A stretch of DNA of 8,295 nucleotides from Deltaproteobacteria bacterium RBG_13_61_14 (GTDB taxonomy: Bacteria; RBG-13-61-14): assembly GCA_001797815.1 (NCBI GenBank), contig MGQK01000116.1, positions 200-8,494 on the forward strand. The letters are read 5' to 3'. The notes under the pieces were generated by a model. That model was not told where the DNA came from and searched no databases. It saw only the letters and a program-made list of their open reading frames with translations. Positions 5,224-8,295 of this stretch are shown one piece after another (position 1 is the first letter of the stretch; every line of letters starts with the position of its first letter). The position numbers and the translations under genes were made by a program.

Positions 5224-5533
5224 AATTCGGGAGACAGCATACTTAATTCCCCTGTTCCCTGCCAAAAAATCCAGGGACACCATATAAACCCGAAAAATGC
5301 AATTAGGATTTAACCACCAAGACACCAAGGCTCTAAGGCAGAATGATTTCTTGCCGATTCGGCTGGGATTTTTTCGCGATCAAAGTTGACCCCTCGCGCC
5401 TGTAATTAGTGGTCTCAACCCGCTTATTCTTCGTGACTTTGTGCCTTCGTGGTTAAAAATTTTTCCCCCAACTGCACGATTCAGGATAAAACCAGGCATC
5501 CTAAGATGAATTAAGTAAGGTGTCCTGATAATT
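5224..5533. repeat. Nested inverted repeats filling the ychF/DUF72 convergent gap
   Basis: The outer arms AATTCGGGAGACAGCATACTTAATTC (5224-5249) and 5508-5533 (minus strand AATTATCAGGACACCTTACTTAATTC) match at 19 of 26 positions, including TACTTAATTC. Inside are a stem TCCCTG/CAGGGA (5256-5261/5272-5277) and a second inverted pair, TTTAACCACCAAGACACCAAGG (5309-5330) against 5429-5457 (CTTCGTG...CTTCGTGGTTAAA). The right outer arm reaches the TAA of the DUF72 gene (5532-5534). No gene is present. GACACC..TACTTAATTC motifs are, from memory, typical of the surroundings of REP-associated Y1 transposases, but none is encoded here. Confidence 0.6.
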
Positions 5534-6395
5534 AGGCGGCGGGAGAAGAATCTTCCGGCGCAAAGAATTCGAGGAGCGATTCGGGGAAGCGGACCTTGTT
5601 GCCGGCGACCAGTTCCTTGAGTTGAAGCACATTGAACAGGGCCTGGCCCTGGTAGTGGTTGTTGGCGATGACGTAAACTTCCCGGCACTGCTGAGCCAGG
5701 GCTCGGATTTTTTCGGCCCAGGGCTTGAGCTCGGCCAGGGAGTAGAGGTAATTGTAGCGCTCGTCCCGGCCGGCCTCTTTCTGGAACCACTCCTCGTAGT
5801 TGCGGCCGTGGAGCCGGACATAGCCGACCGGCGCGGTCGCTTTGGCCGAAGGCCGGATCGCCCGGCCCAGGAGCGGCTGATCCAGGTTGACAAAGCCCAC
5901 GCTCTTTTCCGCCAGCCCGGCGTAAAATTCCTCCCGGTTCCAGGAGGCATGCCGGACCTCCAGCGCCAGGGGAAACTCGGAGAAAGCCTCTATCACCCGC
6001 GCCAGCCAGTCGCGGTTTTCCTGGGTGTTATGGAAGGAAATGGGGAACTGGACCAGGATGGCGCCCAGGCGGTTGCCCTGGGAGAGCAGCGCCGCAGCCT
6101 GGCGGAACGGCGCGGTCTCTTCCGCCCCGAACGGCTCGCGCTCGTGGGTAAAGCGGCGCCAGAGCTTGAGGGTGAAGCAAAACCCCGGCCGGTCGGCCAC
6201 CCGCTGGAGCCAGCTTTGGCAGTTCTTTTCCGGCGGCGGCGCGTAGAAACTGGAATTGATCTCGATGGCGTCCACAAACCTGCTCAAAAAAGCGAGCGGA
6301 TCGAAGCCCCGAGGCTTGGGCTTGGGATAGACGATCCCTGCCCAGTCGGGATAGGACCATCCCGCGGTGCCGAACCGAATCAAGGCTGCTTCCAC
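5532..6395 (-). CDS. DUF72 family protein (YecE-like)
   Basis: This complete 287-residue DUF72/YecE protein belongs to a widespread TIM-barrel-like family whose biochemical role is not established. Landmarks in order are GTAGWSYPDWAG (9-20), VDAIEINSSFY (41-51), FTLKLWRRFTHE (74-85), ILVQFPISF (113-121), LALEVRHASW (143-152), GYVRLHGRN (191-199) and VYVIANNHYQGQALFNV (240-256). The conserved Glu, Arg, His and Asn side chains line the expected barrel ends. The start is probably GTG at 6395, after a purine-rich GGAAGAGAG. TTG four codons later is an alternative, because homology is clear only from IRFGTAGWSY. It follows the bTHX gene by 57 bp on the same strand and may be cotranscribed. It converges on ychF. 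Confidence 0.92.
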   Translation of the reverse strand: MEAALIRFGTAGWSYPDWAGIVYPKPKPRGFDPLAFLSRFVDAIEINSSFYAPPPEKNCQSWLQRVADRPGFCFTLKLWRRFTHEREPFGAEETAPFRQAAALLSQGNRLGAILVQFPISFHNTQENRDWLARVIEAFSEFPLALEVRHASWNREEFYAGLAEKSVGFVNLDQPLLGRAIRPSAKATAPVGYVRLHGRNYEEWFQKEAGRDERYNYLYSLAELKPWAEKIRALAQQCREVYVIANNHYQGQALFNVLQLKELVAGNKVRFPESLLEFFAPEDSSPAA

Positions 6396-6452
6396 GCTCT
6401 CGCTCTCTTCCCCCTTCGCCGGGGAGGGCGGAATCAGTCGGTCAAAAGCCGC

Positions 6453-6563
6453 TCAGGCCTTTTTAGCCGCGGCCTTGGCCTTCTGGCGCTTTTTCGGACG
6501 GGTCTTGCCGCTCGAACCCCGATGAATTTTGCCCCGCCGCGTCTTCAAATCTCCTTTGCCCAT
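6453..6563 (-). CDS. Small ribosomal subunit protein bTHX
   Basis: This 36-residue, very basic protein reads MGKGDLKTRRGKIHRGSSGK and then TRPKKRQKAKAAAKKA. The opening MGKGD.KTRRGKI.RG..GK.RP is the signature of bTHX (Thx, the Thermus 30S peptide; related to plastid PSRP4), which sits in a cavity in the head of the 30S subunit and stabilises rRNA. The length fits the family. A strong GGAGG lies 4 bases before the ATG. The gene is easily missed because it is so short. The alanine/lysine-rich C-terminal extension (about residues 27-36) is slightly longer than the Thermus peptide. The DUF72 gene follows on the same strand. Functional assignment is by motif recognition and is fairly secure. Confidence 0.9.
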   Translation of the reverse strand: MGKGDLKTRRGKIHRGSSGKTRPKKRQKAKAAAKKA

Positions 6564-6758
6564 AGTGCCTCCTTTGAGTGAATAGCGAACATTGAATAGG
6601 GCGGCGGGTTTGTAACCCGCAACCCCTTTACCTCCGGATCACGGTCAAAAGCATCTTGAAGCGCTTCTCCAGTCAGCCTGCCCATCAACTAGCGCTGCTC
6701 CTGAAGCACTTGCTCCGTTTGAAGGCGGCGTCAAATCTAACATCAAACGCGGTTTATT
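6564..6758. other. Intergenic region with palindromes upstream of bTHX
   Basis: I see no convincing gene in these 195 bases. They contain a perfect 7-bp stem, GCGGGTT-TGT-AACCCGC (6604-6620), which is part of a common GGCGGGTTTGTAACCCGC spacer motif, and a 10-bp palindrome GAAGCGCTTC (6657-6666). Neither is followed by a T-run on either strand, so I do not call a terminator. A promoter for bTHX presumably lies here, but I cannot pick one out. Confidence 0.5.
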
Positions 6759-6872
6759 TCAAACGCCGGATCGCCGATGCAGGTGATGGCGGTGTTCTTC
6801 CCGACCGCCGGCCTGGGTCTGGCCCAGCACCTGCATTTCCAGCTCGTCCATCAAAAGGTCGGTCGCTTGCAT
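6759..6872 (-). CDS. Doubtful small ORF downstream of the HD gene (possibly frameshifted)
   Basis: A 37-codon ORF begins 21 bases after the HD-gene stop, with an excellent AAGGAGG 8 bases before its ATG. The first half, MQATDLLMDELEMQVLGQTQ, has coding-like codons. Its first ten residues resemble the start of hemerythrin-like proteins (xATDLLMxE). The second half (GGREEHRHHLHRRSGV) looks like out-of-frame peptide. Shifting to the +1 frame within about 20 bases of the middle gives VGKNTAITCIGDPAFEINRV ending at 6743, with GC-rich third positions again (19 of 25 codons, against 10 of 17 in frame 0). It may therefore be a small gene with a frameshift, a decayed fragment, or a ribosome-binding site leading into nothing. 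Product unknown. Confidence 0.35.
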   Translation of the reverse strand: MQATDLLMDELEMQVLGQTQAGGREEHRHHLHRRSGV

Positions 6873-6893
6873 GGTTGACACCTCCTTGAGGTT

Positions 6894-7667
6894 TTAAGCA
6901 GGAGCGGCCCGCCGCTCTTCTGGTTGAGTCCTGGGAAGATACAGCTCGTAAGCCTTCTTTTTGCCGGCTGGCGTTTTAAACAATTGGTCAATCCGCCGGC
7001 GAAGCTCGTCCGGTGTCGCGCGCGGAAACTCCTCCGGGAGGTTCACCAGCCAGTCCGCGTCCCACAAGATCCGGAACTCCGGGGTGTCAAGGTCCCGGGC
7101 GGTGTGGTGGTTGGCGATGATCTTGAGCACGCGCGCAATGCTCTCCTGATCCAGGCCCGCTTGCTCCAGGATGGTTCGGGCAATGGCCGGACCCTCCGTC
7201 TCCTGGTCCACCCCGGCCGAACTCCCGTGCTTCTTTTCCGCTTCCTGAATCCCGAGGTCATGGAGGATGGCCGAGGCCATGACCACCTTGGGGTCCGCGG
7301 CCTCTTGTTTGAGGATCTCCCGGGCGCGGCCGAGCACGGCAAAGGCATGGTCAATCCGCTTCTGGTCCTTGCCGAAGACCTTTTTCATGGCCGCGATCAG
7401 CTTGTCCACCAGGGCCACCTCCCGCTCGCCGTCCAAGGCAGTCGCCTTGGGGTCAAAGCCCAGGCATTCCCTGGCGTGCTCGCACCATTGGGCGCAGCCC
7501 AGGGCCAGGTGGGGGTTCTTGATCCGGGTCCCGCACTGGGGGCACTTGCGCGTGGCCTCGTCCTTGAAAAACTCCAGCACCATTCCGCACGAGCCGCAAG
7601 TCACATTAAAGATATCCCCCGGCCGCCAGTAGCGGGTGTCTTGTCCCGGGCAAATTTTCTTGGTCAT
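6894..7667 (-). CDS. Zinc-ribbon HD-domain protein (putative phosphohydrolase)
   Basis: This 257-residue protein has two parts. Residues 1-70 are cysteine-rich: a zinc ribbon C24-x2-C27...C42-x2-C45 (VTCGSCG, KCPQCG) followed by GCAQWCEHARECLG (C58, C62, C68), a possible second metal site. Residues about 82-245 form an HD domain with H107 (RIDHAFAV), the HD pair H136-D137 (AILHDLGI), H187/H188 (IIANHHTA) and D203 or D205 (LWDADWLVNL), so the metal-ligand set appears intact. HD proteins hydrolyse phosphate esters, often of nucleotides; the substrate here is unknown. I chose ATG 7667 because AGGAGT sits about 8 bases upstream and homology begins at CPGQDTRYWRPGD. A further-upstream ATG at 7784 would overlap the previous gene by 59 bp with unlikely sequence. 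It follows the Fe-S protein gene by 58 bp, probably one operon. Confidence 0.85.
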   Translation of the reverse strand: MTKKICPGQDTRYWRPGDIFNVTCGSCGMVLEFFKDEATRKCPQCGTRIKNPHLALGCAQWCEHARECLGFDPKATALDGEREVALVDKLIAAMKKVFGKDQKRIDHAFAVLGRAREILKQEAADPKVVMASAILHDLGIQEAEKKHGSSAGVDQETEGPAIARTILEQAGLDQESIARVLKIIANHHTARDLDTPEFRILWDADWLVNLPEEFPRATPDELRRRIDQLFKTPAGKKKAYELYLPRTQPEERRAAPA

Positions 7668-7725
7668 CGCGGTTACTCCTTTCCCCTTGCCCTTGTCCGC
7701 ATGACGGCGATACCTCTCGGAAGGA

Positions 7726-8295
7726 TCAGCGGCCGGCTGCGGCCCGGTTGGGGGAAGCCGTTTTTGACTCCAGGATTCCCCCATGCCGGCTGATCACGAT
7801 TTCCTGGAGCGGCAGGCTGGAGCCGGCCCGCGTAAGCGCCTCCCGCGCCGCGTGCACAAAGCCGAAGCAGCAGGGAACCTCCATATGCACCACGGTCAGC
7901 GACTTGAGCCCGGCATCGCGGATGATCTCGGTCAGCCGCTCAATGTGCGCCTCCAGGTCGTCCAGCTTGGGACAGCCGATGGCCACCACCTTTCCCCGCA
8001 GGAGCTTGCGGTGGAAATCCGGGAAGGCAAAGGGCACGCAGTCTGCGGTCAGGATCAGGTCCGCGCCTTGCAGGAACGGAGTTGCCGGGCCTAGGAGTTG
8101 CATCTTGACCGGCCAGTGGCCAAGCTCGGAAACAAGCTCTCCCGGCTCCGGGCCGCTCTTCTGCTCACGTTCCAGTTGCATGGCCCCGGCCGAGGGACAG
8201 GCCATGACCGGCCCGTGGGCGTGGGCAGGCGCCTGGACCTGCCGGCTGCCGGGCCGGGCGGGAGCGTGCTCATGGGACAGCTCGCGGCCCGCCTG
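7726..8295 (-). CDS. Iron-sulfur (ferredoxin-type) protein, C-terminal part
   Basis: The reading frame is open to the right window edge, so the N-terminus, where relatives carry two 4Fe-4S ferredoxin motifs, is missing; 189 residues remain. The visible part matches the C-terminal domain of that family: a low-complexity linker, LGHWPVKMQLLGPATPFLQGADL, ADCVPFAFPDFH (C86 of the fragment), IGCPKLDD (C108), and VVHMEVPCCFGF (C142, C143). An internal ATG at 8205 is probably not the start, since in-frame codons continue upstream. From memory, homologues lie next to hybrid-cluster-protein genes in Desulfovibrio under HcpR control, suggesting electron transfer in nitrosative-stress or redox metabolism. 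That assignment is inference, because hcp is not in the window. The HD gene follows on the same strand. Confidence 0.8.
   Translation of the reverse strand, partial: QAGRELSHEHAPARPGSRQVQAPAHAHGPVMACPSAGAMQLEREQKSGPEPGELVSELGHWPVKMQLLGPATPFLQGADLILTADCVPFAFPDFHRKLLRGKVVAIGCPKLDDLEAHIERLTEIIRDAGLKSLTVVHMEVPCCFGFVHAAREALTRAGSSLPLQEIVISRHGGILESKTASPNRAAAGR

Noticed and set aside
5622-6581. 319-codon plus-strand ORF opposite the DUF72 and bTHX genes
   Set aside because: It is antisense to two recognised genes, and its sequence shows no family motif. GC-rich third positions of the real genes deplete stops on the other strand.
6545-6685. 46-codon minus-strand ORF overlapping the bTHX start
   Set aside because: Part of it is the GGCGGGTTTGTAACCCGC spacer motif. 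It has no good ribosome-binding site and it overlaps a recognised gene. Its middle (GEALQDAFDRDPEVKGL) looks mildly protein-like, but that is not enough.
7668-7784. Longer N-terminus of the HD protein (ATG at 7784)
   Set aside because: The extra 39 residues are low-complexity and overlap the Fe-S gene by 59 bp. The ATG at 7667 has a good ribosome-binding site and matches where homology starts.
6924-7793. 289-codon plus-strand ORF opposite the HD gene
   Set aside because: It is antisense to a gene with clear zinc-ribbon and HD motifs. The peptide is compositionally odd and lacks a ribosome-binding site.

Overview
This looks like a stretch of a GC-rich bacterial chromosome. Core genes exceed 60% GC in the stretches I counted, with strongly GC-biased third codon positions. 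The plus-strand half carries the conserved housekeeping order prs - rplY(ctc) - pth - ychF. The gaps hold many short spacer repeats of the kind I associate with Planctomycetes-Verrucomicrobia-Lentisphaerae, Omnitrophota and deltaproteobacterial-type genomes: CACAGAGACACAGAG, CACGAAGGGACACGAAGG, CCGCGGATGAACGC, AATCTAAAATCCAAAAT and GACACC..TACTTAATTC. I cannot fix the phylum from this window.

Layout, plus strand. Positions 1-243 are the C-terminal end of ribose-phosphate pyrophosphokinase. A PIN-domain toxin-like gene and a small antitoxin-like gene (307-956, overlapping at ATGA) are wedged between it and rplY (999-1820), a Ctc/TL5-type ribosomal protein L25 with an unusually long acidic-then-lysine-rich tail. 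Then come about 570 bp of repeat-rich non-coding DNA and an AT-rich GIY-YIG nuclease gene on the opposite strand (2388-2984) with its own consensus-like promoter. A roughly 240-bp inverted-repeat unit (3077-3313) follows. Next are pth (3395-3964, probably with its own promoter), an AT-rich inverted repeat, and ychF (4090-5187). Each junction of the old operon therefore carries a different insertion.

Layout, minus strand (read from right to left). The right edge holds the C-terminal half of an iron-sulfur/ferredoxin-type protein (7726-8295, cut by the window). It is followed by a zinc-ribbon + HD-domain protein (6894-7667) and a doubtful 37-codon ORF (6759-6872). Homologues of the Fe-S protein sit beside hybrid-cluster-protein (hcp) genes in Desulfovibrio and relatives, so a redox or nitrosative-stress operon running off the window is the best guess. 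Further left are a 36-residue bTHX ribosomal protein gene (6453-6563) and a DUF72/YecE gene (5532-6395). The DUF72 gene converges on ychF across a 344-bp gap made almost wholly of nested inverted repeats.

How the genes work together. prs supplies PRPP for nucleotide synthesis. L25 and bTHX are ribosome components, Pth recycles peptidyl-tRNA and YchF is a ribosome-associated ATPase, so the plus half is a translation/nucleotide module. The PIN pair and the GIY-YIG gene are accessory passengers. I did not find a clear new system. The points most worth following are the repeat-filled junctions, the L25 tail, the GIY-YIG + RAMA-like architecture, and the HD/Fe-S pair with its small downstream ORF.
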